Origin: a bacterium
GTDB taxonomy: Bacteria; Actinomycetota; Acidimicrobiia; Spongiisociales; JAENVV01
Length of the DNA: 37,656 nucleotides
Direction of reading: 5' to 3'
Assembly (NCBI GenBank): GCA_024641305.1
Contig: JAHEDI010000032.1
Span: forward strand, 1 to 37,656
A model generated the notes under the pieces. The model saw nothing but the letters and a program-made list of their open reading frames with translations, had not been told where the DNA came from and did not search any database. Positions 1 through 8,183 of the stretch are shown in pieces. Within the stretch, counting starts at the first letter, position 1. Each line of letters begins with the position of its first letter. A program made the position numbers and the translations under genes.

Positions 1-81
1 TGTTACAACAAGACCGAGGGCGATGCCTCGGCGTGCGACGATTGGTCCGCGCTTGGGCGCTCGCCGGTGAATACCTTTCAT
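1..81 (-). CDS. 5' end of an unknown exported or membrane protein (partial)
   Basis: Only the first 27 codons are in the window; the gene runs off the left edge. The start ATG (79-81) is preceded by a GGGAGG ribosome site (complement of 87-92) with a 5-nt spacer, which makes this a real start. The visible peptide begins MKGIHRRAPKRGPIVARRG and then turns hydrophobic (IALGLVVT), as in an n-region plus the beginning of a signal peptide or membrane anchor. The product cannot be named. It lies just downstream of the LuxR-type gene on the same strand, with a predicted promoter and palindrome in between, so it may be a target of that regulator. Confidence 0.6.
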   Translation of the reverse strand, partial: MKGIHRRAPKRGPIVARRGIALGLVVT

Positions 82-184
82 GTCAACCTCCCAGTTGCCC
101 TTCTCCGTCCCAATTGAGGTGCGGCGACTCCGAGTGGGAAGTCCCTATGAGCATCCCACTAACCACTAATCGTGGTGTTCGGGA

Positions 185-213
185 GTTATATCAAGGACCC
201 GAATCCGTGTCTC
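185..213 (-). promoter_or_regulatory. Predicted sigma-70-type promoter for the left-edge gene
   Basis: On the minus strand a -10 like TATAAC (complement of 185-190) follows a -35 like GAGACA (complement of 208-213) with a 17-bp spacer. The inferred start of transcription is near 178-179, giving an untranslated leader of about 97 nt before the ATG at 81. Read by eye only. Confidence 0.4.
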
Positions 214-230
214 TACCCCCAAGGGGGTAG
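213..230. promoter_or_regulatory. 18-bp operator-like palindrome CTACCCCC-AA-GGGGGTAG
   Basis: A perfect inverted repeat (8-bp arms, 2-bp centre) abuts the predicted -35 of the left-edge gene. Its centre falls about 43 bp upstream of the inferred transcription start, where LuxR-family activators classically bind. The adjacent gene encodes a LuxR-type protein. C/G-tract palindromes of this kind also resemble operators of CsoR/FrmR-type metal or formaldehyde sensors, so the binding protein is uncertain. Confidence 0.5.
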
Positions 231-258
231 CCGTATCGTCATTCGGGGTGATTCAGTT

Positions 259-825
259 TCACTCAGTGTGGGCAGCCACAAGCATGAGTTCGCGCCGGTT
301 ACCAAGCCCCGTCTTGCGCAGGATGTTCTTCACGTGGGTGCGAGCTGTCGATGGCGCAATAAACAACGCTTCACCGAGTTCGGCATCGGTAAGCAGCCCT
401 GAGCCGATCGCGTCGAGTACCTCTCGTTCCCGTTCCGTCAGTTCACCAAGGGCGACGTCTTCCGGGACAACCCGATCGGTCAACACGGTAACCATACGGT
501 CGGCTCGGCCCAACGGACCCCAAACTCGCGTAATCGCCTTCAGGGCCGCCACACCCATAACGAGGGCGGCGAGCGACTGCATCAGCTGCCATTCGGACAA
601 CATGAAGTCCGATACCCGGTTCTCAATCCAACCGGCCCGGGTGGCCTGGAGCATCATCCGCTGGGCAGCACCCATGACGAAGGCAGAAGCCGCGGCAGCC
701 GCCACCCAGCCAAGAGACTGCATCCGTGGAGACATCTCGACACGCGTGCGTTTCACAGCAGTGACGGCCAGGACGCCGAATAGCAGCAGGTTCAATCCGC
801 TGACTACAAACAATATCTCTGGCAC
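259..825 (-). CDS. Membrane-anchored LuxR-type HTH regulator
   Basis: A 188-aa protein with an N-terminal half of about three hydrophobic helices (roughly residues 4-24, 38-57 and 81-98) and a C-terminal LuxR/FixJ-type HTH (roughly 128-185). The HTH carries the typical LTEREREVL start and a recognition region around STARTHVKNILRKTG. There is no receiver domain, so any input is sensed through the membrane part or a partner. The start is GTG, with a GGAG site about 6 nt upstream. It ends 178 bp before the left-edge gene and lies 117 bp downstream of the hydratase gene on the same strand. It may regulate the left-edge gene through the palindrome at 213-230; this is inference. Confidence 0.8.
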   Translation of the reverse strand: MPEILFVVSGLNLLLFGVLAVTAVKRTRVEMSPRMQSLGWVAAAAASAFVMGAAQRMMLQATRAGWIENRVSDFMLSEWQLMQSLAALVMGVAALKAITRVWGPLGRADRMVTVLTDRVVPEDVALGELTEREREVLDAIGSGLLTDAELGEALFIAPSTARTHVKNILRKTGLGNRRELMLVAAHTE

Positions 826-942
826 GCCGACTCCGAACGCTCGAATAGATGTTGAGGACGGCCCTCGGGCCGGACCTCAGCACCTTCCAGGTATCGGCAG
901 AAACATGCCGAGAGGTAAGGAAAACGGGCAGAAGCGGCCTGG

Positions 943-1647
943 CTAGACGATCCGGATGGAGATCGGATCGAGCGGGTCGAGAGCGAAGGTGTACTCGGTT
1001 CCCGCCACCGCCGGGATCGGAGGGATGACGGAACCCGTAATGATCACGTCACCGGCACTGAGCAGAAGACCTTTGGCCGCCAGCGTATCGGCAACCGTGC
1101 GGACCACCGTCGGGTAGCGGCCGGTGATCGCTTCGAGATCGTCCGTTGCGCCTACCTCGTCGCCGTCAACCAGGATCCGAGCATGCAAGCCCGAGATATC
1201 GAGTCCCGCCCGCGACATGTCCGGTTGACCGAAGACAACTGCGGTATGAAAGATGTTTCCAGCCACAATGCCTTCAACCTCGTCGGGACCAATCGGCCGG
1301 TTGATGTTGGCAACCTCAATGGACGGTCCGATGGCTGCAATGGCCGCCGCCGCCTCCTGATCCGAAGCACCCGGCCCGAGGTCGTGAGCCAGGTACACGG
1401 CTACCTCGAACTCGACTACCCCCCGTTGATACCCGTCACTGTCGACCGTTTCCCCCGATCCGTACACGGTGGCATCCGTCAGGAAGCCGAGCAAGGGGGC
1501 GGTTATCGCCATGAGCTCCAACGAAGCCGGGGCACCGAAACCCACCTTCCAGCCAACACTCCTGGCTCCATTGGCGAGCATCTCGCGGCGTTTGGGAATC
1601 TGCCGTTCCAGCCCGGCCGAGACCCGGGGATCCTCCCACGGGTTCAC
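943..1647 (-). CDS. 2-keto-4-pentenoate hydratase / FAH-family enzyme
   Basis: A 234-aa member of the fumarylacetoacetate-hydrolase fold, MhpD-like by length and layout. Visible features are a GWKVGFG segment (K34), a metal-binding E79-x-E81 pair and E111 in a PSIEVAN context, matching the three acidic Mg/Mn ligands of the family. Relatives add water to 2-hydroxydienoates in meta-cleavage pathways or act on 2-keto-3-deoxy acids. It starts at GTG (1647) in a 4-bp GTGA overlap with the cupin gene, so the two are translationally coupled. It is probably a late step of the pathway encoded by the enolase-superfamily and dehydrogenase genes upstream. The substrate is unknown. Confidence 0.82.
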   Translation of the reverse strand: MNPWEDPRVSAGLERQIPKRREMLANGARSVGWKVGFGAPASLELMAITAPLLGFLTDATVYGSGETVDSDGYQRGVVEFEVAVYLAHDLGPGASDQEAAAAIAAIGPSIEVANINRPIGPDEVEGIVAGNIFHTAVVFGQPDMSRAGLDISGLHARILVDGDEVGATDDLEAITGRYPTVVRTVADTLAAKGLLLSAGDVIITGSVIPPIPAVAGTEYTFALDPLDPISIRIV

Positions 1648-2051
1648 GAATGCATCGCTTCGTCGGCTTCATAACCGGAATCCTCAAGCGAACCGCAACC
1701 GCTCCAACCCCACACGAGAACAACATCCTCGGTTCCGGTGTTGTCAAAGCCATGCATCTTTCCGCGCGGCGTCCAGATCACGTCACCTTTTCTGGCCGGA
1801 GTCGTTCCGTCATCCGCGTAAATCCGACCGCTTCCGGAGAGCACAATGAAGAACTCGTCGGCGTTGCGGTGAAGATGCCGATCGTGGCGTGCGCCGGGCG
1901 GCAAAACGGTCCAGCCGAGGAGGAAGTCATCGGTTCCCACCTTGGCTTTGTCTATGAGGAACTGGACCTGCATATCGATCCAGCCTTCGTCCTCCCGAAG
2001 GCCACCGACGAGCGGAACGTCGGCCAGGTTGGTTTGGAATCGCTCGGTCAT
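1644..2051 (-). CDS. Small cupin-domain protein
   Basis: A 135-aa single-domain cupin. Both cupin motifs are complete: H59-x-H61 and E66 in motif 1, and a GDVIWTPRGKMHGFDN motif 2 with H100. It should therefore bind a metal and could be an isomerase, epimerase or dioxygenase of small acids. The start ATG overlaps the stop of the upstream dehydrogenase gene (ATGA), and its own stop overlaps the hydratase start. The three genes therefore form a tightly coupled unit. The family is too broad to name a reaction; a role in handling an unstable keto-acid or lactone intermediate is a guess from context. Confidence 0.8.
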   Translation of the reverse strand: MTERFQTNLADVPLVGGLREDEGWIDMQVQFLIDKAKVGTDDFLLGWTVLPPGARHDRHLHRNADEFFIVLSGSGRIYADDGTTPARKGDVIWTPRGKMHGFDNTGTEDVVLVWGWSGCGSLEDSGYEADEAMHS

Positions 2052-2923
2052 CGTCCCCCCGACAGCATGTGATACACATCGAACACGGTGACGAAGTCCC
2101 GATGGTCGATACCAAGACCCCGGCAGGCGTTCAGCAGTTCGTTGGCCACCGCTCCCAGCGGCGCGGCCGAACCCTGCCGCCGGGCAACTTCCAAGGCCAG
2201 CACCATGTCTTTCTGTTGCAAGGTCACGTCGGCAAGCGGTTTGTCCGGCATTTCAAGGATGAACGGACCGCGATATCCCATGACGGGTGAAGCGACGACG
2301 CTCTTCAGCATCGCGTCGACGGCCACAGCCCTATCCACCCCACCTTTCTCAGCCAGGGACACCGATTCGCAGAACACGACCATCTCCACGATGAGCGTGA
2401 GGTTGATGGCCACCTTCATCTGGACGGCGGTCCCGGAAGCTCCGATGTAGCTGACCTTCGATCCGATGTCGTAGAGCACCGGCTCGACCCGTTCATACGC
2501 CGCCCAGTCTCCACCAACCATCGTGGATGCCGAGCCTGCCGCAATCGTTATCGGACTACCCGAGACGGGAGCATCGAGCATGGTCAGTCCTCGCTCGGCA
2601 AACAGGGCGGCTGTCTCCCTGCTGACTTGCGGGTCAATCGTGCTCATATCGAGGTAGACCCCGCCCCGCGGCAACCCTGAGATGATCCCGTCGTCCCCAA
2701 GTGCAACGGCCGAAACGGCTTTGGCGTCAGTCACCATCGAGAACACAAACTCTGAAGCGGCCGCCACTTGTCGAGGAGTGTCCGCCCAGGACATACCGAG
2801 GGCGATCAACTCGTCGGCCTTCGCCTTGGTCCGGTTCCAGCCTGTCACGTCATGCCCGGCCTCGATGAGGCGCGGAATAATCACATGCCCCATATCGCCA
2901 AGCCCGATCCAACCCAATTTCAT
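2048..2923 (-). CDS. 3-hydroxyisobutyrate dehydrogenase-family oxidoreductase
   Basis: A 291-aa beta-hydroxyacid dehydrogenase, NAD(P)-dependent. It has an N-terminal Rossmann motif GWIGLGDMG, a substrate-binding DAPVSGS loop near residue 118, and a catalytic lysine K170 with N174 in QMKVAINL. Family members oxidise 3-hydroxyisobutyrate or reduce tartronate semialdehyde to glycerate. I start at the internal ATG (2923) because the Rossmann strand begins there. An upstream in-frame ATG at 2968 would add 15 residues without family character and would sit inside a stem-loop. It is the first gene of the cupin/hydratase unit. Tartronate semialdehyde reduction would fit an HpcH/HpaI aldolase pathway, but this is inference. 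Confidence 0.82.
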   Translation of the reverse strand: MKLGWIGLGDMGHVIIPRLIEAGHDVTGWNRTKAKADELIALGMSWADTPRQVAAASEFVFSMVTDAKAVSAVALGDDGIISGLPRGGVYLDMSTIDPQVSRETAALFAERGLTMLDAPVSGSPITIAAGSASTMVGGDWAAYERVEPVLYDIGSKVSYIGASGTAVQMKVAINLTLIVEMVVFCESVSLAEKGGVDRAVAVDAMLKSVVASPVMGYRGPFILEMPDKPLADVTLQQKDMVLALEVARRQGSAAPLGAVANELLNACRGLGIDHRDFVTVFDVYHMLSGGR

Positions 2924-2959
2924 TTCCTGTTGCCCCGTCCGTTCGATTCGTAACCCAAA

Positions 2960-2983
2960 CCTAACCATCCATGCCGGGTTAGG
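2960..2983 (-). other. Stem-loop between two catabolic genes
   Basis: CCTAACC (2960-2966) and GGTTAGG (2977-2983) form a 7-bp stem with a 10-nt loop, between the stop of the mandelate-racemase-type gene and the start of the dehydrogenase gene. Only a short T run follows on the transcribed strand, so attenuation or RNA processing is as likely as termination. Confidence 0.35.
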
Positions 2984-3039
2984 CGGCGATAGGCGACCAA
3001 AAGTCCTCGATCGTTCCGCTCCATGACGAATCTTCCCCG

Positions 3040-4125
3040 CTACACCCGGTATCGGGCGATTGTTTCGGCAGCGATCTCGACCCCATGGCCGGGTACATCG
3101 ATCATCCGTGTTGCGCCACCAACCGGCGAAAAGTCGCGGGTAAAGACATCAGCTGGGATGAGTTCTGCAAATTCGACCAGCACTCCGGCCGGAGAGGCCC
3201 CCACCGCCGACACCGACAACTCATGCCATAGATGACTGGTCACGGCCAGGTTGTGAGCATCTGCCAGGTCGGCAATCTTGCGGAACTCCGTGAACCCGCC
3301 ACACCGAACCACGTCCGGCTGCAAATAGGCGGCTCCCCGCTGCTCGCAGATTTCCCGAAACCCCCACCGGAATGAAACATTTTCACCGGTTGCGATCGGG
3401 ACCGGGCTCGCTTCGGCAACCGCCCTCAAATCCGACGCGCAGTCGGCGAGTACTGGCTCCTCCAGCCAGGCCACCCCATAGCCATCCAGCATATAGGCGG
3501 CTTCGATTGCTTCGTGCACCCGGAACCGTTGGTTGGCATCTGCATAGAGGGTGAAGTCGTCGCCAAGTTCCCTCCGCAGGAGGGCAGTTCGTTCCTCATC
3601 CCGAGCCGTTCCAATTTTGTACTTGTATTGGTTGATTCCCCGACTGGCAAACGCCTGAGCTTCAGAGACGAGTTCATCGTCGGTCAGCGACAACCACCCA
3701 CCACTGCCGTAGACCGGCACCTCCGTTCGGGCTCCGCCCAGCAAGGTGTGAACCGGAAGGCCAGCTGTCTTGCCGACGATATCCCAGACAGCCACATCGA
3801 TGGCGGACAACGCCCACGCTCCGAGGCCAGCGCGAACACGTGGTTTATTCGGGCTCCACATACGTTCCCAGAGGGCCTCGACGGCCAATGCATCTTGTCC
3901 GATGGCCAACGGCGCCAGTTCATCTTCCAAGTAGGCAGCCAATGCCCGGCTGGGCGATCCGCCCAGACCGAGATTGAACCCGAATCCGTCCGGGCCATCT
4001 ACGGTTCTAACCGTGACGGCCACTCCAGTTGCATGGGAATACACACCGAGCGAACTGGCGATCGGTTTCGTCAGCGGTATGGCGATCGGGGTCGCTTCGA
4101 CGGATTGGATCGTGCTTTGTGCCAT
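3040..4125 (-). CDS. Enolase superfamily, mandelate racemase subgroup (probable sugar-acid dehydratase)
   Basis: A 361-aa protein with the N-terminal capping domain and C-terminal barrel of the enolase superfamily. The full mandelate-racemase set is visible: K168-x-K170, metal ligands D196, E222 and E248, the D271/H298 dyad, and E318. All sit within one to four residues of the positions in Pseudomonas mandelate racemase (K164, K166, D195, E221, E247, D270, H297, E317). Such enzymes abstract the alpha proton of a carboxylate. Most of those near sugar dehydrogenases dehydrate aldonic acids to 2-keto-3-deoxy acids. The gene is divergent from the Bug-like gene, 53 bp away. Whether this one is a dehydratase or a racemase cannot be read from sequence. 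Confidence 0.87.
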   Translation of the reverse strand: MAQSTIQSVEATPIAIPLTKPIASSLGVYSHATGVAVTVRTVDGPDGFGFNLGLGGSPSRALAAYLEDELAPLAIGQDALAVEALWERMWSPNKPRVRAGLGAWALSAIDVAVWDIVGKTAGLPVHTLLGGARTEVPVYGSGGWLSLTDDELVSEAQAFASRGINQYKYKIGTARDEERTALLRRELGDDFTLYADANQRFRVHEAIEAAYMLDGYGVAWLEEPVLADCASDLRAVAEASPVPIATGENVSFRWGFREICEQRGAAYLQPDVVRCGGFTEFRKIADLADAHNLAVTSHLWHELSVSAVGASPAGVLVEFAELIPADVFTRDFSPVGGATRMIDVPGHGVEIAAETIARYRV

Positions 4126-4178
4126 TCTGGAGCCTCGGATCGTGAGAACGCCAATCTACGCGACCCGGGCTGGAGCGG

Positions 4179-5108
4179 ATGGCCTATCGTCAAGTCATGG
4201 GAAAAGTCTGGCAACCATCCGCACCGGTCGAGATCGTGGCAGGCACCCCGCCGGGCGGTGGACAGGATCGGGCCGCTCGAGCACTGGCGGACGCTCTCGA
4301 ACCTCTACTTCCTTTCGGCGCCACCGTGTCGAACATCTCTGGACGGGGAGGCGGGAACGCCTGGGACAGCCTGGTTTCTCGACAGGGCAACGCCCATCTT
4401 TTGTCTATCAGTTCGCCAACCCTCATTACCAACCTGCTGCTCGGCCTCGCTGATATCGACCACCGCGACCTCCCGGCGATCGGGAACCTGTATACCGAAT
4501 ACATCCTCTTCGCAGTTCCCGCCGAATCGCCCATCACATCGGCGGCAACACTTGGCGCAGCCCTAGTTTCACAGCACCCGCCAACCACTGCCTTGGCGAC
4601 CGAGCGCGGCAACGTCAACCACATCGCCCTCGGTCGAGTGACCATGGCAGGTGGCGGAAACCCGGACACGACACCCATCCGGGTCTTCGAGTCGGCCCGC
4701 CACGCCGTGGCCGACATGCTGGACGGAAATGCCGGGGTGGTCGCCGTGTCCGCTCCCAGCGTGGTCCCGGAACTTGAGGCGGGAAAGCTGAGGGCGATCG
4801 CCGTATCGGCCCCGGCTCGCCTGGCTGCCCCGTTCGGGGACGTGCCGACCTGGATCGAGGAAGGGGTTGACGCTGTCATCGGTACCTGGCGCGGCGTGGT
4901 GGCGGCTCCCGGACTCACCCCGGACCAGATCGCCTTCTGGGACTCCACCGTCGCCAGTGCGCTAACTGGCGACCGGTGGGCGGCATCACTGCGCCAACAC
5001 GGATGGCAATCGACGGCCCTGAACGCAGCGGCTACCGGAGCGTTCCTCGCCGAGGAGCGACATATGATGTCTGCGGCGTTGGCCAGTCTCGGTCTCATCG
5101 CCAAGTAG
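4179..5108 (+). CDS. Bug/TctC-like solute-binding domain protein without signal peptide
   Basis: A 309-aa protein of the Bug (TctC) fold. It opens with the family signature PVEIVAGTPPGGGQDRAARAL and includes the region that follows phosphate- and carboxylate-binding loops in carboxylic-acid binding proteins. Normal members carry a signal peptide of about 25 residues before this signature. Here only 16 residues precede it, none hydrophobic, and an in-frame TGA at 4143 rules out an upstream extension. A second possible start is the ATG at 4197. No TctA or TctB membrane gene lies in the window. It may act in the cytoplasm as a ligand-binding or enzymatic protein for an organic acid of this pathway, which is inference. 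Confidence 0.78.
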   Translation: MAYRQVMGKVWQPSAPVEIVAGTPPGGGQDRAARALADALEPLLPFGATVSNISGRGGGNAWDSLVSRQGNAHLLSISSPTLITNLLLGLADIDHRDLPAIGNLYTEYILFAVPAESPITSAATLGAALVSQHPPTTALATERGNVNHIALGRVTMAGGGNPDTTPIRVFESARHAVADMLDGNAGVVAVSAPSVVPELEAGKLRAIAVSAPARLAAPFGDVPTWIEEGVDAVIGTWRGVVAAPGLTPDQIAFWDSTVASALTGDRWAASLRQHGWQSTALNAAATGAFLAEERHMMSAALASLGLIAK

Positions 5109-5120
5109 CGGCCAGAGAGA

Positions 5121-6077
5121 TCAGGGAGCCAGCACCCGTACGGGCGAGCCGGCCAGCCAGGCAGCAATGTCCTCGACCGCTTCCCTGAAGAAGATTTCGT
5201 AGGTTTCGCGGGTGACGTATCCGATGTGTGGTGTCAGGATCAGTCTGGGCTCAGATCGGAAAGGATGGTCGACTGGCAGCGGTTCATGTTCAAACACGTC
5301 AATCGCCGCTCCGGCGATCTCGCCTGCTCGCAGGGCGTCCAACAGCGCGACCTCATCGACGATCGGGCCACGGGACGTGTTGACAAGGTAGGCGTCGGGT
5401 TTCATCGTCGCCAGTTCATCGGAACCGATGAGACCGATGGTCCGGTTGGACAAGCGCAGATGGATGGAGACAAAATCTGCTTCCCCCAGTAGCTGGGTTT
5501 TTGAGACAGCCCGCGCCCCAACCGCTTCGGCCCGTTCCTCGGTGAGGTTCTCGCTCCAGGCGACGACGTTCATACCGAACGCCCGTCCGAACCCGGCCAT
5601 TTGACCTCCAAGACGCCCGAGCCCGAAAAGTCCGAGCGTGGCACCCCGAACATCCCGACCGAGTCCCACTTGCCACCCACCCGATGCAACCGAAACAGAC
5701 TCGGTAACAAGGCGCCTGGCCAGGGCCAGGACCAGGCCGAAGGCCAGTTCGGCGGTGGCGTGCCCCGGCGAGGCGGTTCCACAGACCGTGACGCCGCCTG
5801 CGTTGGCGGCCGAGATGTCGATCGCGGCGTTCTTCATTCCAGATGTAATGAGGAGCTGCAGTTGCGGAAGGCGCGCCAACAGATCGGCCTGAAAAGGCGT
5901 ACGCTCGCGCATCGCCACGACAACGTCATAGCCGGCCAGCCTCTCCACCAACCGGTCCGCGTCTGAAATATGGTCGGTATAGAAGTCGACTTCGGCAGCT
6001 ACCGAGCCCCAGTCGGCCAGGCTGGCCGCCACCTGTTGATAGTCATCAAGAACCGCCACACGAACCATGTCCGCCAC
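5121..6077 (-). CDS. D-2-hydroxyacid dehydrogenase, NAD-binding
   Basis: A 318-aa member of the D-isomer 2-hydroxyacid dehydrogenase family. The NAD-binding motif GLGRLG is at 152-157, and the catalytic triad is complete: R236 (NTSRGPIV), E265 (VFEHEPL) and H284 (LTPHIGY). It interconverts a 2-ketoacid and a 2-hydroxyacid, for example glyoxylate or hydroxypyruvate reduction. The start is GTG at 6077, chosen because a GGAGGGAG ribosome site lies 8 nt upstream; an ATG three codons later is possible. It is convergent with the Bug-like gene (12 bp between stops) and lies 141 bp downstream of the aldo/keto reductase gene. Confidence 0.86.
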   Translation of the reverse strand: MADMVRVAVLDDYQQVAASLADWGSVAAEVDFYTDHISDADRLVERLAGYDVVVAMRERTPFQADLLARLPQLQLLITSGMKNAAIDISAANAGGVTVCGTASPGHATAELAFGLVLALARRLVTESVSVASGGWQVGLGRDVRGATLGLFGLGRLGGQMAGFGRAFGMNVVAWSENLTEERAEAVGARAVSKTQLLGEADFVSIHLRLSNRTIGLIGSDELATMKPDAYLVNTSRGPIVDEVALLDALRAGEIAGAAIDVFEHEPLPVDHPFRSEPRLILTPHIGYVTRETYEIFFREAVEDIAAWLAGSPVRVLAP

Positions 6078-6218
6078 GCTAGCGACTCCCTCCAGACCAC
6101 GTCCCGTTAAGGGCCATCAAGCGGTGGACTGGAAGATATCGCTTGGAGTCGCCGAACATGTCCACGGATGCCCGATTCACGACAACTCGCCTCTCGGTCG
6201 CGAGCAACCCAATAGATC

Positions 6219-7151
6219 TCAATCAACCGCTCCAACCAAGACCCCATCCAACTCCGCGAGGTCGGTCGCCGATGGAACCCATTCGGCGGCGAGAGCATTG
6301 CTCATGACTTGCTCGGGCTTGGTTGCCCCGGCGGTCACCGAAGGTACCGCCTCGTGAGATAACAACCAGCCGAGCGCCACCTGAACCAGGCTGACGTTGC
6401 GTTCGAGCGCATACCCAGTCAGGCGGTCGACCAGATCAAAGTTTTCGTCAGTGAGAAACCGCTGATACCGGTCCATAGCCAGTCGACCCTCAAGGACGGT
6501 CCCGCGTTGGGTCTTCCCGGTCAGGAGCCCGCTCGCCAAAGGGTAAAACGGTAGCAAAGCCACCCCACGCGCCCCACACAGATCGGCCAGCCCATCGGTC
6601 TCGGGGTCTCGGTGAACCATGCTGTATTCCACCTGGTTGGAAACAAACGCGGCCAAACCCAGGTCATCTGAAACCTTCAAGGCCTCGGTGAGTTGGGCCG
6701 TGCTCAGATTCGAACAGCCGATCTGCCGAACCTTGCCTTCCTGTACGAGTCCGTTCATCGCGTCCAGGGTGTCCTCTATCGGTGTCTCAGGGTCCGGGTA
6801 ATGCAGTTGGAAGAGATCGATGTAGTCGGTTCCAAGCTCCGACAGACTCCGTTCGAGCGATTCACGAACATAGGCCGGACGGGCCCCACCGCTACCTTCT
6901 ATTCCGGGAACAGGCATACCGAACTTCGTTCCAATAATCGCCTCTGATCGACGGCTGCCGAGTGCGGCGCCAAGGAACGACTCCGACTGGCCGCCGCCAT
7001 AGTTACTCGCCGTATCGAAGAAGTTCATGCCGGCATCAAGGGCAGCATTCACGACGACCGTCGATCCGGCTACGTCGAGCGCCCGACCGAAGTTGTTGCA
7101 CCCGAGTCCGATCACTGAAACTTCGAGGTTCCCAAGGTTGGCGGTTCTCAT
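6219..7151 (-). CDS. Aldo/keto reductase
   Basis: A 310-aa NADPH-dependent reductase of the AKR superfamily. The catalytic tetrad is present: D46 (FFDTAS), Y51, K76 (GTKFG) and H117 (FQLHYPD). The C-terminal segment has the usual SVTAGATKPEQV phosphate-binding region. It resembles the YajO/L-fucose-dehydrogenase-like oxidoreductases that reduce or oxidise sugars and small aldehydes. An AGAGGAGA site lies upstream of the ATG with a rather long spacer of about 12 nt. The gene lies 54 bp downstream of the DMT transporter gene on the same strand, so it could be the distal gene of the operon that starts at the amidohydrolase (12541). Confidence 0.85.
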   Translation of the reverse strand: MRTANLGNLEVSVIGLGCNNFGRALDVAGSTVVVNAALDAGMNFFDTASNYGGGQSESFLGAALGSRRSEAIIGTKFGMPVPGIEGSGGARPAYVRESLERSLSELGTDYIDLFQLHYPDPETPIEDTLDAMNGLVQEGKVRQIGCSNLSTAQLTEALKVSDDLGLAAFVSNQVEYSMVHRDPETDGLADLCGARGVALLPFYPLASGLLTGKTQRGTVLEGRLAMDRYQRFLTDENFDLVDRLTGYALERNVSLVQVALGWLLSHEAVPSVTAGATKPEQVMSNALAAEWVPSATDLAELDGVLVGAVD

Positions 7152-7205
7152 CGTTGTTCACTCTCCTCTTGTCGATTCGTTGATTCCACATAGCGCCTGG
7201 TCGCG

Positions 7206-8183
7206 TCAGATCACCTCGGCCAGGTCAGGGCGACGATTCGCACCACCGCGATCTGACACAAGATTGATTGCGACCCCGGCCAGCACCAAACCCAGCCCGA
7301 TAGCCAGTCCGACGGTGACCTGTTCGCCAAGGAAGATCGCCGATGAGACGACTCCGACCACCGGAACCGCCATGAGCGTGAGATTGGTGGACACGGCGGC
7401 CAGATTCCGCAGCACGACTACCAGCGCCACGAAAGACACCCCCGAGGCCAGGACCGATTGATAGGCCACCACCCCTACAAGCTGGGCGGTCCATTCGAAG
7501 ACGGGAAGACCATCAATGAGCAATGCAAGGGTTGTCAGAACGACAGCCGCACCGGCCAGCTGCCAGGGAAGGGCTTCGATCGGAGTAATCGTCCACCGAT
7601 GCGCCCGAATATGGACTGCGGTCGCCGCATCCGTGATGGCAGCCAGTATCAGGAGCCCGTGACCAAGCGCTACTCCCGGTTGGTTCCAAGACACACCCCA
7701 AGGTTCGAACAAGACAATCACACCGGCGATGCCGATCCCGAGTCCCAACCAACGCTGGCGACTCATCCGTTCGCCAAGGAAGATCACAGCCAGAGGGACC
7801 GTCCACAAAGAGATCGTCCACACCACGACAGCCGATCGTCCGGCCGGGACGAGTTGGAGAGCGGTGAAGACCAGGAAGAATACGGCCGCCAGGCGGAAAA
7901 CGGCCAGCGATACGATGACCGGCAGGTCCCTCGCTGGCGGTACTCGCATGCTTCGGGTGGCCAGCCCGATGCCGATCACCATCACTGCCGCTCCGAGCAC
8001 CCGGAACGCCCCCATCCACAGCGGGGTAAGGGTCCGAAGCCCGACGGCCATGATCGGCCAGTTGAGGCCGAGGATCAGAATGCCCAAAACAAGCAGGAGG
8101 TATATCGCCCGGCGAGTAAGCCTGCGATCCACCGCCGAACTCTCCCCGGGCTCCCAAATCAAATCCCGCGCGAACGGGATCAT
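7206..8183 (-). CDS. DMT-superfamily (EamA) transporter
   Basis: A 325-aa integral membrane protein with about ten hydrophobic helices in two repeated EamA halves, preceded by a short cytoplasmic N-terminus. EamA proteins usually export metabolites such as amino acids or small acids across the cytoplasmic membrane. The start ATG overlaps the stop of the MFS gene (ATGA), so both transporters are made from one message together with the FMN enzyme. The substrate is unknown. Export of a toxic or surplus intermediate of the linked pathway is a reasonable guess. Confidence 0.82.
   Translation of the reverse strand: MIPFARDLIWEPGESSAVDRRLTRRAIYLLLVLGILILGLNWPIMAVGLRTLTPLWMGAFRVLGAAVMVIGIGLATRSMRVPPARDLPVIVSLAVFRLAAVFFLVFTALQLVPAGRSAVVVWTISLWTVPLAVIFLGERMSRQRWLGLGIGIAGVIVLFEPWGVSWNQPGVALGHGLLILAAITDAATAVHIRAHRWTITPIEALPWQLAGAAVVLTTLALLIDGLPVFEWTAQLVGVVAYQSVLASGVSFVALVVVLRNLAAVSTNLTLMAVPVVGVVSSAIFLGEQVTVGLAIGLGLVLAGVAINLVSDRGGANRRPDLAEVI

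Noticed and set aside
33-230. Short plus-strand frame at the left edge
   Set aside because: It runs antisense to the real gene start with a GGGAGG site at 81 and through the predicted promoter and palindrome; composition is not protein-like.
3514-4566. Long plus-strand frame overlapping the mandelate-racemase-type gene
   Set aside because: It is antisense to a gene with complete catalytic residues, shows no family features and has low-complexity Arg/Pro-rich translation, typical of high-GC shadows.
4179-5108. Tripartite tricarboxylate transporter operon
   Set aside because: No TctA or TctB membrane genes are nearby, and the binding protein lacks a signal peptide.
4190-5167. Long minus-strand frame overlapping the Bug-like gene
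   Set aside because: The plus-strand Bug signature is clear, and the opposite frame has no recognisable domain.
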